A stretch of DNA of 64,000 nucleotides from Pseudomonas putida (GTDB lineage Bacteria > Pseudomonadota > Gammaproteobacteria > Pseudomonadales > Pseudomonadaceae), in the NCBI RefSeq assembly GCF_002906855.1, contig NZ_MINI01000038.1, positions 1,488,001 through 1,552,000 on the forward strand, written 5' to 3'. Each line of letters opens with the position of its first letter. Position 1 is the stretch's first letter. This document shows, piece by piece, positions 6,728-15,685 of the stretch. Made by a program: the position numbers and the translations under genes. The notes beneath the pieces were generated by a model. The model did not search any database. It was not told the origin of the DNA and saw only the letters and a list, made by a program, of their open reading frames with translations.

Positions 6728-9304
6728 GCCGCTTAAAGTGGCATCGGCAGAGCAACCCGGCTTGTGTTGCAACAATTGCTCGAAGCCGGCTCTGTCCAGT
6801 GGCCGGCTCAGGTAATAGCCCTGCACTTCATGACAATTGTCCCTGGCCAGGGTTTGCAACTGTTGTTCGGTTTCCACGCCCTCGGCGGTCACGGTAAGGC
6901 CCATGGCCTCACCCAGGTTGATGATGGCCTGCACGACCGCCCGGTCGTTGCCAGTGGCATTGGCAAGGCCGGCGATGAAGCGTTTGTCGATCTTGATGCT
7001 GTCGAACGGATAGGTCCGCAGGTAACCCAGCGACGAGTAGCCTGTGCCGAAGTCGTCCATGTTCAGCCGCACGCCCAGTTCCTTCAGCGCAAGCATGGTA
7101 GCCAGGGCGCCTTCTATATCGTTGAGCATCACGTTCTCGGTTATCTCCAGCTCCAGCCGCTGGGCGGGGAAGCGCGTATCCAGAAGGATCTCGCGAATGT
7201 CGGCAACCACGTCGCTGCGCAAGAACTGCGCCGGTGACAGGTTTACCGACACCAGCAGGTGTTCCGGCCAGTCGAGCGCACTGCGGCAGGCTTCACGCAA
7301 CACCCAGCGTCCCAGGGTGACGATCAGCTCGCTTTGCTCGGCCAGCGGGATGAAGGTGTCCGGGGCAAGCAGGCCTTCTTGCGGATGTTGCCAGCGCAGC
7401 AGGGCTTCGACCGAAACGATGCGCAAGTCGCTCAGGCGGTAGCGTGGCTGGTAATGGAGAACGAATTCGTTGCTGTTCAGGGCGTGGCGCAAGTCATTTT
7501 CCAATTGGCGGCGATACTGGATCTGCTGGTTCATCTCGTCGCTGAAGTAGCGCCAGGTGCCTTTGCCATCGGCCTTGGCCTGATACAGGGCGATGTCCGC
7601 GCAACGGATCAGTTCGCCAGCATCGAAACCTTGATTGCGGGTTTGGGCGATGCCGACGCTGGCGCCGATATGCAACTGATGGTTTTCGAAGGCAATGGGC
7701 TGTTGCAGCAATTCGATGAGCCGCCGGCACAGCTTGTCGATCTCGCTGCGGTTATCCATGCCGGTGAGCACCAGTACGAATTCGTCACCACCCAGACGCG
7801 CCACCAGGTCAACGTCACGCGTGGTGTCACGCAGGCGCGCGGCGACCTCTTGCAGGACTGCATCGCCTGCCGCGTGGCCAAGGGAGTCGTTGATGGGCTT
7901 GAAATTGTCGAGATCGAGCAGCAGCAGGGTCAGCGGCGGCGAGTCGCTGCCGCGCAGCAATGTCTGTTCCAGGTGCCGGGCCAGCTTGTTGCGGTTGGCC
8001 AGGCCGGTCAGCGGGTCGTGCAGCGACAGGTGCTGGATGCGCGCATGGGCCTCGACTTCGTCGGTGATATCGCTGGCCGTGCCCCGAAAGCCGGCGAGCT
8101 TGCCATCGAAGCGGATTGCCCGGGCTGAAATCCGGCAGTAGCGGCTCAGGCCATTGTGGTCGAGGTAGGCACAGCGCAGGTTGGCCGGTTGCTCCGAATC
8201 GGCCTCGGCCTGGGCGTCCAGCCAAGGAGAAAGGGGCGTGGTTTCACAGCTGAGCAACTGGTTGAGCGGCTGGCCCAGCCAGACCTCGACCGGGTCGCCG
8301 GTGACCTTGACGAATCGCTGTGACAGATAGGTCAGCCGTTGCTGGCGGTCGGTCTCCCAGATCCAGTCGGACGCAGCCTCGGCGACCGCGCGAAAACGCT
8401 GTTCACTGGCTTCCAGCGCCTGGTTGCTCTCCTGCAGGCGCTCAAGGCTGAGGTCGATGGCGCGGGAGCTGCGCAGCGCATGGCGAAACAGATAAAGCAT
8501 GACCAAGGCCAGTATCAGTAATGCGCAGATCAAGGGCGGCAGCACGGCCCATAACAGTTGTCGCCCAGGCTGCGGGCTGGTCCAGGTCAGGTGGTAGCCA
8601 GTATTGCCCAGGGCAATTTGTTGCTGGGGGCGGTCGTGCTCGCCGTTCTTTTCGATGTGCATGTGTGCAAGGCCTGCACCCGCGCCCAGGCCCTCGAGCT
8701 TGGCTTCGGTAAGCTGGTCGACGAACAGCATGACCGGTGCCTGGCTCACCTCCTGGGCGGAAACATCCCGGTCCGGGCGCACGGCGGCAGCGCTGAGCAC
8801 TGCTGGCCAGTTGTTGAACATGACGAAGCGGGTAATCTGCTTGCGGGCGCTGGCGGCCCCACGCGCCGCGTCGATGACCTCTGCCAGGGGGGCATCGATG
8901 AAACTGCCAGCATCTGCCTGGGTCGGTGCCCCCTTGAAAAGCGCATAGGTGGTGCGTTGATCTTCCACCACGAATACCCCTTCGTAGCCGCTGGCGCTGT
9001 ACAGCGACTCGCCGACATTCTTTTGTTCATAGGCCCACTGCCAGTCGACCTTGCCAGCCAGGTGTTCGAAGGCGGCGTCCCACACCGCGTAGCTGGAAAG
9101 AAACTGCCTGGAGGCCAGCAACCGTTGTTCCAGCGTCTGGGTGGCATGGAACGCGCTGCGTTGCTGCTCCTGTTGGTCGAGCGTGGCGGCGATATTGAAC
9201 AAGGCACCCAGCGTGACCAGGCAGGCGAGGCCGAAAACTGCGCAGATGCCGCCAATCAGATGACGGACTTGGAGACGGGGGAGGGGGCTGGCGGTCCTGG
9301 CCAT
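6716..9304 (-). CDS. Membrane GGDEF-EAL cyclic-di-GMP enzyme with periplasmic sensor and PAS domains
   Basis: 862 residues. The ATG at 9304 has AAGGAG 9 nt upstream; a start 42 nt earlier lacks a site. Order: membrane helix (about 15-40), periplasmic CHASE4-like sensor (about 50-230), second helix (about 245-270), PAS (about 300-420), GGDEF (motif GGDEF at about 504-508), EAL (EALLR at about 631). Both enzyme halves keep their key residues: GGDEF is intact, and EAL has EALLR, NLSPAQF, EITE, DDFGTGYSS and AEGVE. It can therefore be expected to make or degrade c-di-GMP according to a periplasmic signal. It is transcribed downstream of another diguanylate cyclase gene on the same strand. Confidence 0.9.
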   Translation of the reverse strand: MARTASPLPRLQVRHLIGGICAVFGLACLVTLGALFNIAATLDQQEQQRSAFHATQTLEQRLLASRQFLSSYAVWDAAFEHLAGKVDWQWAYEQKNVGESLYSASGYEGVFVVEDQRTTYALFKGAPTQADAGSFIDAPLAEVIDAARGAASARKQITRFVMFNNWPAVLSAAAVRPDRDVSAQEVSQAPVMLFVDQLTEAKLEGLGAGAGLAHMHIEKNGEHDRPQQQIALGNTGYHLTWTSPQPGRQLLWAVLPPLICALLILALVMLYLFRHALRSSRAIDLSLERLQESNQALEASEQRFRAVAEAASDWIWETDRQQRLTYLSQRFVKVTGDPVEVWLGQPLNQLLSCETTPLSPWLDAQAEADSEQPANLRCAYLDHNGLSRYCRISARAIRFDGKLAGFRGTASDITDEVEAHARIQHLSLHDPLTGLANRNKLARHLEQTLLRGSDSPPLTLLLLDLDNFKPINDSLGHAAGDAVLQEVAARLRDTTRDVDLVARLGGDEFVLVLTGMDNRSEIDKLCRRLIELLQQPIAFENHQLHIGASVGIAQTRNQGFDAGELIRCADIALYQAKADGKGTWRYFSDEMNQQIQYRRQLENDLRHALNSNEFVLHYQPRYRLSDLRIVSVEALLRWQHPQEGLLAPDTFIPLAEQSELIVTLGRWVLREACRSALDWPEHLLVSVNLSPAQFLRSDVVADIREILLDTRFPAQRLELEITENVMLNDIEGALATMLALKELGVRLNMDDFGTGYSSLGYLRTYPFDSIKIDKRFIAGLANATGNDRAVVQAIINLGEAMGLTVTAEGVETEQQLQTLARDNCHEVQGYYLSRPLDRAGFEQLLQHKPGCSADATLSGSAQ

Positions 9305-9359
9305 GCGCGAACAACTCCTTGTTGACTGCAGTCCCCCGCCGGCCAATCAGCAAGGAGGT

Positions 9360-10436
9360 TCAGTCAGGATAGGCCAGCCTGAGCGGGGTGGCCTCGCCCT
9401 GCGCGAAATTGACCTGGTCGCGACCGCGGCGCTTGGCGCTGTACAGCGCCTTGTCGGCCTGCTCCAGCCAGTGCTCGGGAGACTGGAGGTCGGCATTGAA
9501 CGCCGCCAGGCCAATGCTCAGGCTGATGCGCAGGTGCGGCAGCTGCGGGTTGCGGTAGCTGGCGACCTGTTCGCGCAGGCGCTCCATGGCCTGGCAGGCC
9601 TGAGCCTCGCTGGTGGCGGGGAGGATCACGCAGAACTCATCGCCACCATAGCGCCCGGCCTGGTCGGACTCGCGCAGGTTGCGCTTGAGCTCCTCGCTAA
9701 ACTGGCGCAGTACGCAATCGCCGACCACGTGGCCGAAGGTGTCGTTGATGGTCTTGAAGTGATCGATGTCGATCAGCGCGATCACGGCGGGTGACTGTTG
9801 TTGCCGGCAGGCCTGGAACCTGAGTAGCAGCAGATCTTTCCAGGCGCCGTGGTTGAGCAGGCCGGTCAAGCTGTCGGTGAGGCTCAGGGCGCTGAGGCGG
9901 CGCTTGTGCTCGCCCAGCTTGATCGCCAGGCGGTAACAGACCCAGCCCAGGGCCAACGGGTACAGGGTCAGCATTGGCAGGCAGGCGTAGATCTGCAGCG
10001 CCGTGGCGTTCAACTGCAGCCCGGTGCCCAGCAGCGTGCTGGCCAGCAACATGCCGGCCAGTTGAGCCATGATCCCGCGAACGATCAGGCGCTTGCCGCC
10101 CGCGGCCACGTTGTTCATGGTCATCATCGACAGCACGGTCACGGTCGGCAGCGGGTTGAAGTGCATGGCCGCGGTCCAGAAGCCGCCCAGCAGCGAGTCC
10201 AGCAGCATGTTGCGCTGTTCTGCCTGATAAGGGGCCGCTGAACGCGATGCCCACTGATAGGCGACATGTGGCCAGAGCAGGCCATTGAACAGCAGCAGCA
10301 CCCAGACCCAGGTTGGCGGCGACAGCGGCGCCACGGCAGCGGCTACGCTGAACAGGCCGATCCCCAGGCCGATGACACGAGGCAGGTAGATGCGCTTGAC
10401 GAAAGAAAGTCCCTTGCCGCTGCGATTGTCCATCAT
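9360..10436 (-). CDS. Diguanylate cyclase with MASE2-type membrane sensor (AdrA-like)
   Basis: 358 residues. The N-terminal half holds about five to six membrane helices (about 17-180) of the MASE2 type, with the typical opening FVKRIYLPRVIGLGIG. The C-terminal GGDEF domain (about 190-345) carries an intact YGGDEF active site and an upstream DxxxHFKxINDTFGH signature. It should synthesise c-di-GMP. The next gene, 56 bp downstream on the same strand, is a dual GGDEF-EAL protein. Two adjacent ATGs (10436 and 10433) are possible starts. Confidence 0.88.
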   Translation of the reverse strand: MMDNRSGKGLSFVKRIYLPRVIGLGIGLFSVAAAVAPLSPPTWVWVLLLFNGLLWPHVAYQWASRSAAPYQAEQRNMLLDSLLGGFWTAAMHFNPLPTVTVLSMMTMNNVAAGGKRLIVRGIMAQLAGMLLASTLLGTGLQLNATALQIYACLPMLTLYPLALGWVCYRLAIKLGEHKRRLSALSLTDSLTGLLNHGAWKDLLLLRFQACRQQQSPAVIALIDIDHFKTINDTFGHVVGDCVLRQFSEELKRNLRESDQAGRYGGDEFCVILPATSEAQACQAMERLREQVASYRNPQLPHLRISLSIGLAAFNADLQSPEHWLEQADKALYSAKRRGRDQVNFAQGEATPLRLAYPD

Positions 10437-10563
10437 GGTCGTTGTTCTTCTGCTGGGGTGCCGTTTATCGCATAACTCACGTGAATATTGTTGAACAGTG
10501 TTTCATCGACGAAAAATGACCTTACAAGCCAATTCACGGTTGATGTGATCCCAGTGGGGTAAC

Positions 10564-11658
10564 ATGAAGCCTTTCCTCTTGCTTGGAGTGTTGCTGCTCA
10601 TGGCTCCCATGGCGAATCCTGGCGACCAATCGGCGCCGCAGCGGGACGGACGTTTTCACAACCAGGCCAGCCTGCCCCAGGATGGCGTGCTGAAGAAGCT
10701 GCGCATCGGCCTCAAGTACCTGTTCCTGCGCAAGCCGCCGGAAACCCGGCCGGCGGCCGCGATCAGCGTGCAGCCCATGACCCGCCAGCAGGTGCTTGAT
10801 GCGCCGGACCACAGCCTCTGGCGCCTGGGCCATTCCACAGTATTGCTCAAGCTGCGCGGTCGCTACTTCCTTACCGACCCGGTCTTCGCCGAACGCGCCT
10901 CGCCGGTGCAATGGGCCGGGCCGCTGCGCTTTCATGCACCACCGCTAGGGCTGGATGAGTTGCCGCCGCTGACGGCGGTAATTCTCTCCCACGACCATTT
11001 CGACCACCTCGATGAGCAGGCGATACGCCGACTGGCCCCACGTGCCGAGCGCTTCCTGGCGCCGCTCGGGGTGGGTGACCTGCTGATCGAGTGGGGGGTG
11101 CCTGCTGCAAAGGTCGTGCAACTGGACTGGTGGCAGGAAACCGAAGTCGAGGGTGTGCGTTTCATCGCCACGCCCGCGCAACACTTCTCCGGGCGTGGGC
11201 TGTTCGACAGCAACCGAACCTTGTGGGCTTCCTGGGTGCTGATAGATGACCAGACGCGCCTGTTCTTCAGCGGTGATACCGGTTACTTCGCCGGCTTTGC
11301 TGAAATCGGCGAACGCTTCGGGCCGTTCGACCTGACGTTGATCGAGACCGGTGCCTACAACGTGGCCTGGCCCAACGTGCATATGCAACCGGAACAGAGC
11401 CTGCAGGCACACCTGGATTTGCGCGGGCGCTGGATGCTGCCAATCCATAATGGCACCTTCGACCTGTCCATCCATGGCTGGCAGGAGCCGTTCGAACGCA
11501 TCGTCGCCCTGGCAGCTGCAGCCCAGGTGCGGCTGAGTACCCCACAGATGGGCGAGCGGGTCAGTATCGACTCACCGCACGAGGGGCAGAACTGGTGGCT
11601 GCCGCACCCGGCGCGAGAGCGGGGCAGGGCGGCCGAACGGGCATTGGCGGCGCGCTGA
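10564..11658 (+). CDS. MBL-fold metal-dependent hydrolase (NAPE-PLD/UlaG-like)
   Basis: 364 residues. A hydrophobic N-terminus (about 1-20) suggests export or membrane attachment. The core has the metallo-beta-lactamase signature HDHFDHLD at about 142-149, a later metal-ligand His/Asp pair (ATPAQHFSGRG; FSGDTGY), and a C-terminal PIHNGTFD. This pattern fits the L-ascorbate-6-P lactonase/NAPE-type phospholipase D branch, which hydrolyses phosphodiester or lactone bonds. The exact substrate is not predictable. It stands alone and is convergent with the FNT-family gene, with only 2 bp between stops. Confidence 0.82.
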   Translation: MKPFLLLGVLLLMAPMANPGDQSAPQRDGRFHNQASLPQDGVLKKLRIGLKYLFLRKPPETRPAAAISVQPMTRQQVLDAPDHSLWRLGHSTVLLKLRGRYFLTDPVFAERASPVQWAGPLRFHAPPLGLDELPPLTAVILSHDHFDHLDEQAIRRLAPRAERFLAPLGVGDLLIEWGVPAAKVVQLDWWQETEVEGVRFIATPAQHFSGRGLFDSNRTLWASWVLIDDQTRLFFSGDTGYFAGFAEIGERFGPFDLTLIETGAYNVAWPNVHMQPEQSLQAHLDLRGRWMLPIHNGTFDLSIHGWQEPFERIVALAAAAQVRLSTPQMGERVSIDSPHEGQNWWLPHPARERGRAAERALAAR

Positions 11659-11660
11659 GT

Positions 11661-12542
11661 TCAGTCCCGGCGTTGCTGACCTTCTTTATCCTTTAATAGT
11701 TGCGATGGCGGCTTGCCGCTGTCGCTGCGCACCTGGGCATGGCTGATCAGGGCGAAGATGAAGCTGCCACCGATGATGTTGCCAGCCAGGGTCGGCAAGG
11801 CGAACGCCAGCCAGAAGCTGCTCCAGGTTTCGTCGCCGGCCCATACCAGGTAGGAAACTTCCACCGAGCCAACGACGATATGGGTGAAGTCGCCCAGCGC
11901 CATCAGGTAGGTGATCATCAAGATGATCCAGATCTTGGCCTGTTCCATGGACGGGATCATCCAGACCATGGTGGCGATCATCCAGCCCGACACGATGCCT
12001 TTGGCGAACATCTGGCTGATGTCGTTCTTCATTACCTTGCGCCCGACTTCGAGGAAGGCCACGTCGGTCTTGCTGTCGAAGATCGGCAGTTCGAGCATTA
12101 CCCAGGCCACCAGCAAGGTGCCCGCGAGGTTGCCGAGCAGCACCACGCTCCATAGCCGCAGCAAGCGCCCGAGGTTGGCCAGAGTTGGCCTGGTCATGAC
12201 CGGCAGCACGGCGGTGAGGGTGTTTTCGGTGAACAGTTGCTGACGTGCCAGGATCACCGCGAGAAAACCGGCGCTGTAGCCGATGCTGGCGATGACCTGG
12301 GCGCTTTCACCTTCAGGCAGTCGGGCATAGAACAGCCCCATGGCCATTAATGACAGGCCCATGGTCAGGCCGGCGGCAAGGGCAGACCACCACAGTGCCG
12401 CGAGCGTGCGCTCCAGTTCCTGATCGCCCTGGTAACGAATGATTTCGTGCAACACCGCAGCCCGCGGCGGCTGGTTATGGCTGACTTCCTTTTCTTCGTC
12501 CGCCGACAGGCCAGGGGTCTTTTCGCTCTGCGCATCGCTCAT
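11661..12542 (-). CDS. Formate/nitrite transporter (FNT) family protein, YfdC-like
   Basis: 293 residues. The ATG at 12542 is chosen because GGAG lies 10 nt upstream; the in-frame GTG at 12551 would overlap that site. After a roughly 45-residue polar N-terminus there are six predicted membrane helices, with the family's characteristic re-entrant segments (LARQQLFTENTLTAVLPV and AGNIIGGSFIFALI). FNT proteins form pentameric channels for small monovalent anions. The long hydrophilic N-terminus is closest to the YfdC branch, whose substrate is not settled. No formate or nitrite metabolism genes are adjacent. Confidence 0.8.
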   Translation of the reverse strand: MSDAQSEKTPGLSADEEKEVSHNQPPRAAVLHEIIRYQGDQELERTLAALWWSALAAGLTMGLSLMAMGLFYARLPEGESAQVIASIGYSAGFLAVILARQQLFTENTLTAVLPVMTRPTLANLGRLLRLWSVVLLGNLAGTLLVAWVMLELPIFDSKTDVAFLEVGRKVMKNDISQMFAKGIVSGWMIATMVWMIPSMEQAKIWIILMITYLMALGDFTHIVVGSVEVSYLVWAGDETWSSFWLAFALPTLAGNIIGGSFIFALISHAQVRSDSGKPPSQLLKDKEGQQRRD

Positions 12543-12644
12543 GGCCGTCACGCTCCACAGGTTGTTTCTCTACAGAGCGGCGCTTCATGCATTTAGTTGC
12601 CAGGTGGCCGCAGATGAAGATCGAAAGTTTTTCAGATCAAGGTG

Positions 12645-12672
12645 TTGACTCTGATTTCAAAGCGCGTATTAT
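12645..12672 (+). promoter_or_regulatory. rrn-type promoter, upstream copy
   Basis: TTGACT, 16-nt spacer, TATTAT (12667-12672), then a C-rich discriminator. The 16-nt spacer is typical of rRNA promoters. It lies about 128 bp upstream of a second, better match. Confidence 0.6.
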
Positions 12673-12772
12673 TCGCCTCCTCGCAGCGTTGAACGCAACG
12701 AGGCAAGCGGTAAGTTGTTGAAGTTGAACGCTTTTGAAAGAAAGCAGCTTCGAAAGAACTTCAAAATAACGC

Positions 12773-12800
12773 TTGACAGCAAGTGAGGAAAGCGTAGAAT
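12773..12800 (+). promoter_or_regulatory. rrn P1-like promoter
   Basis: TTGACA, 16-nt spacer, TAGAAT (12795-12800), followed by a GC-rich discriminator (GCGCGCCTC). This is the canonical architecture of a stringently controlled ribosomal RNA promoter. It precedes a boxA element but no rRNA genes. Confidence 0.75.
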
Positions 12801-12837
12801 GCGCGCCTCGGTTGAGACGAAAAGCTCTTAACCAAAC

Positions 12838-12886
12838 GCTCTTTAACAAATCGAATCAAGCAATTCGTGTGGGTGCTTGTGAGTAC
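12838..12886 (+). ncRNA. rRNA operon leader fragment with boxA
   Basis: GCTCTTTAACA (12838-12848) matches the boxA antitermination element, and the following AATCAAGCAATTCGTGTGGG is the usual Pseudomonas pre-16S leader text. The leader stops at about 12886 and joins the 3' part of 5S rRNA directly. Confidence 0.7.
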
Positions 12887-12936
12887 GCCGATGGTAGTGT
12901 GGGGTTTCCCCATGTGAGAGTAGGTCATCGTCAAGA
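12887..12936 (+). pseudogene. 5S rRNA 3' fragment (rrn operon remnant)
   Basis: About 50 nt matching the 3' part of Pseudomonas 5S rRNA, including GATGGTAGTGTGGGGTTTCC and GAGAGTAGGTCATCGTCAAG. The 5' 70 nt of 5S, all of 23S and 16S, and the spacer tRNAs are absent. The fragment directly abuts the rrn leader and is followed by a terminator, so promoter-to-terminator order is kept while the operon body is missing. It is either a real deletion or an assembly collapse at an rRNA repeat. Confidence 0.8.
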
Positions 12937-12946
12937 TTCATTTCGC

Positions 12947-12983
12947 AAAACCCCTATCTGCGCATGCAGGTAGGGGTTTTGTC
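12947..12983 (+). terminator. Terminator of the rrn remnant
   Basis: AAAACCCCTATCTG and CAGGTAGGGGTTTT pair into a stem of about 14 bp with one wobble and a 6-nt loop, ending in a T run, the expected terminator after a 5S gene. Confidence 0.85.
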
Positions 12984-13236
12984 TTTTCTGCCCTCTGGCT
13001 TTCCCGCCCTGCGGCGCTTTGGCGCTGCAGCCAAATGTCTTTTGTCTGTATCCTCCTATCTGCACCGTTTGTACGGTGCGACAATATTTCTCGCAAATTA
13101 ACGTGACTTATTTACGCTTAAGCTGCGTCAAGACTTAAGTTCGGGGCAATCCTGGCCCCCGAACCGAGCGATGCCAGCGTACCGTGCTGCGCATTTCTGG
13201 ACTTCCACTGTCCGATCACTTGAGGTTACAAGCAAG

Positions 13237-14880
13237 ATGGCCAAGGCCGCCGATGTCGTTGTGCAATGCCTGGAAAACGAAGGTGTCGAGTATGTGTTCG
13301 GCATTCCTGGTGAGGAAAACCTCGACCTGCTGGAATCCCTGCGCAAGTCGAAGATCAAGCTGGTACTGACCCGCCACGAGCAGTCCGCGGGCTTCATGGC
13401 CGCCACCTATGGCCGCCTGACCGGCAAGACCGGCGTCAGCCTGTCGACCCTGGGCCCTGGTGCAACCAACCTGGTAACCGCCAGTGCCTACGCCTACCTG
13501 GGCGGCATGCCGATGATGATGATCACCGGCCAGAAGCCGATCAAGAAGTCCAAGCAGGGCCGCTTCCAGATCATCGACGTGTGCGGCATGATGGACCCCA
13601 TCACCAAGTACACCCACCAGTTCGCCTCGGCCGACAACATCCCGGCGCGTATGCGCGAAGCGTTCCGCCTGGCTGAAGAAGAAAAGCCGGGTGCAGTGCA
13701 CCTTGAGCTGCCGGAAGACATCGCCGCCGAGCAGACCGACGCCCTGCCGATCCCGCGCAGCCTGCACCGTCGCCCGCTGGCCGAGCACGTGGCCATCGAA
13801 GCTGCCGTCGAGAAACTGCAGAAGGCCCGCAGCCCGATCCTGGTGATCGGCGCCGGCGCCAACCGCAAGATGACCGCCAAGGTCCTCAAGCAGCTGATCG
13901 ACAAGACCGGCATCCCGTTCATCACCACGCAGATGGGTAAAGGTGTGGTCGACGAGCGTCACCCGCGCTTCCTGGGTAACGCGGCGCTGTCCTCCGGTGA
14001 CTTCGTCCACCGTGCCATCGAAGCGGCGGACCTGATCATCAACATCGGCCACGACGTGATCGAGAAGCCACCGTTCTTCATGGTCCGTGGCGGCACCGAA
14101 GTCATCCACATCAGCTTCCGCTCCGCTGAAGTCGATGCCGTGTACTTCCCGCAGGTCGAAGTGATCGGTGACATCGCCAACGCCGTGTGGCAGATCAGCG
14201 AAGCGCTGAACGACACCGCGCATTGGGACTTCACCCGCCTGATGGCGATCCGTGAAGCCAACGAAGTACAGATCGCCGAAGGGGCCGACGACAACCGCTT
14301 CCCGGTCTACCCGCAGCGCTTGGTCGCCGACATCCGTCGCGCATTGCCGTCCGAAGGCATCGTGGCCCTGGACAACGGCATCTACAAGATCTGGTTCGCC
14401 CGTAACTACAAAGCGCACAAGCCGAACACCGTGCTGCTCGACAACGCCCTGGCGACCATGGGTGCTGGCCTGCCATCGGCAATGGCTTCGCATCTGGTGT
14501 ACCCGGATCGCCCGGTCATCTCGGTATGCGGCGACGGCGGTTTCATGATGAACAGCCAGGAGCTGGAAACTGCAGTTCGTCTGGGCATGCACATCACCGT
14601 GGTGATCCTGCGTGACGACGGCTACGGCATGATCCGCTGGAAGCAGGCCAACATGGGCTTCACCGATTTCGGCCTGGACTACGGCAACCCGGACTTCGTC
14701 AAGTACGCCGAAGCCTACGGTGCCAATGGCCACCGCGTGGAGAGCGCCGAAGCCTTCCTGCCGCTGCTCGAGCACTGCATCAAGACCCCAGGCGTGCACG
14801 TGATCGACTGCCCGGTCGACTACAGCGAGAACGACCGCATCCTCAACAGCGAGCTGCGTGAGCGCGCGTTGGCGGTATAA
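13237..14880 (+). CDS. Acetolactate synthase, catabolic (FAD-independent) type
   Basis: 547 residues, a ThDP-dependent enzyme condensing two pyruvates to 2-acetolactate. Domains in order: N-terminal PYR domain (about 1-165) with the catalytic Glu in RHEQSAGFMA, a central domain (about 190-325), and a C-terminal PP domain with GDGGFMMNSQELETA and the second metal-ligand stretch RDDGYGM. The Asp-x-Gly ligand pattern and absence of the RFDDR FAD motif are as in catabolic AlsS/BudB rather than IlvB/IlvI. No regulatory subunit (ilvN) or acetolactate decarboxylase is adjacent. The ATG at 13237 (GAGG 11 nt upstream) matches the family N-terminus. A long hairpin follows. Confidence 0.82.
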   Translation: MAKAADVVVQCLENEGVEYVFGIPGEENLDLLESLRKSKIKLVLTRHEQSAGFMAATYGRLTGKTGVSLSTLGPGATNLVTASAYAYLGGMPMMMITGQKPIKKSKQGRFQIIDVCGMMDPITKYTHQFASADNIPARMREAFRLAEEEKPGAVHLELPEDIAAEQTDALPIPRSLHRRPLAEHVAIEAAVEKLQKARSPILVIGAGANRKMTAKVLKQLIDKTGIPFITTQMGKGVVDERHPRFLGNAALSSGDFVHRAIEAADLIINIGHDVIEKPPFFMVRGGTEVIHISFRSAEVDAVYFPQVEVIGDIANAVWQISEALNDTAHWDFTRLMAIREANEVQIAEGADDNRFPVYPQRLVADIRRALPSEGIVALDNGIYKIWFARNYKAHKPNTVLLDNALATMGAGLPSAMASHLVYPDRPVISVCGDGGFMMNSQELETAVRLGMHITVVILRDDGYGMIRWKQANMGFTDFGLDYGNPDFVKYAEAYGANGHRVESAEAFLPLLEHCIKTPGVHVIDCPVDYSENDRILNSELRERALAV

Positions 14881-14896
14881 GGCTTAGCTGCCTGAT

Positions 14897-14936
14897 CGCG
14901 GGGCAAGTCGGGTCGCCGCACCCGACTTGCCCCGCG
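14897..14936. terminator. 17-bp perfect hairpin after the acetolactate synthase gene
   Basis: CGCGGGGCAAGTCGGGT pairs perfectly with its reverse complement across a 6-nt loop. No T run follows, so it may act as a Rho-dependent/stabilising 3' hairpin. The stem resembles part of the local REP consensus. Confidence 0.6.
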
Positions 14937-15006
14937 AATGCTTTCTGCAGACGCAATCCCCCATGTGCTAGGGTGCACGCAAATCTTCACCCCAGGACAC
15001 CCACAC

Positions 15007-15561
15007 ATGCTTCCCGCCCTCAGCGAAAAAGAACTCGCCCGCCTCGAAGACCTGCTGATCACCTACGGCAACGACTATTCGGTGCTCAACCTGGCCGAGC
15101 TCAATGGTTTTTTCACCGCCCTGGCCAGTTCCCCGGTCGACGTGCTGCCAGAGCAATGGCTGCCCACCGTCGCGGGCGGCAAGGTACCGAAGTTCAAGAA
15201 ACCCGCCCATGAGGAGGCTTACACCGCCTTGATGCTGCGCTATGCCTACCAGGTTGCCGAGCAATTGGCGGAGAACCTCGAAGGCTTCCAACCGCTGTTC
15301 GAAGAAAGCGAGGCCGAAGAAGGGCCGGCGATCATCATGGAAGAGTGGTGCTTCGGCTACATGCGCGGCACTCAGGTAGCGGCTTGGGGCGAGTTGCCGC
15401 CCGAGCAGGATCAACTGCTCAAGGCGATTTCACTGCATGGGCTGGAAGACAACTTCGAGTTGCTCGATGCCATGAGCTTCGCTGAGTTGCAGGCTTGTGT
15501 ACCGCATGTGGTCGAGGCTGCGCGGGGCCTGTATCGCTATCAGAAGCAGTCGCGGCACTGA
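15007..15561 (+). CDS. YecA/UPF0149-family protein
   Basis: 184 residues, all-helical and acidic. The N-terminus (LSEKELARLEDLL, LAELNGFFTAL) and the WCFGYMRGTQ stretch (about residues 118-127) are characteristic of the UPF0149 (YecA/YgfB) family, often found near ubiquinone or proteobactin-type genes but without a clear biochemical role. It lacks the C-terminal SEC-C zinc motif found in some YecA proteins. AGGA lies 9 nt before the ATG; upstream in-frame sequence has no start context. Confidence 0.8.
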   Translation: MLPALSEKELARLEDLLITYGNDYSVLNLAELNGFFTALASSPVDVLPEQWLPTVAGGKVPKFKKPAHEEAYTALMLRYAYQVAEQLAENLEGFQPLFEESEAEEGPAIIMEEWCFGYMRGTQVAAWGELPPEQDQLLKAISLHGLEDNFELLDAMSFAELQACVPHVVEAARGLYRYQKQSRH

Positions 15562-15685
15562 TCACCCGATTATTTCGCCAGTCGAAATTATGGTTTGTTC
15601 CTTGCACTGATTCTGCTGCCAGCCGAATCAGGGCAGGATGGGCTCCAGCTGGCACCACCCCGGTGCCAACCCTGGAGCCCAGCCC

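Noticed and set aside
12773..12973. A 66-residue frame over the rrn promoter and 5S stub
   Set aside because: It runs through -35/-10 elements, boxA and 5S sequence, so it is not a protein gene.
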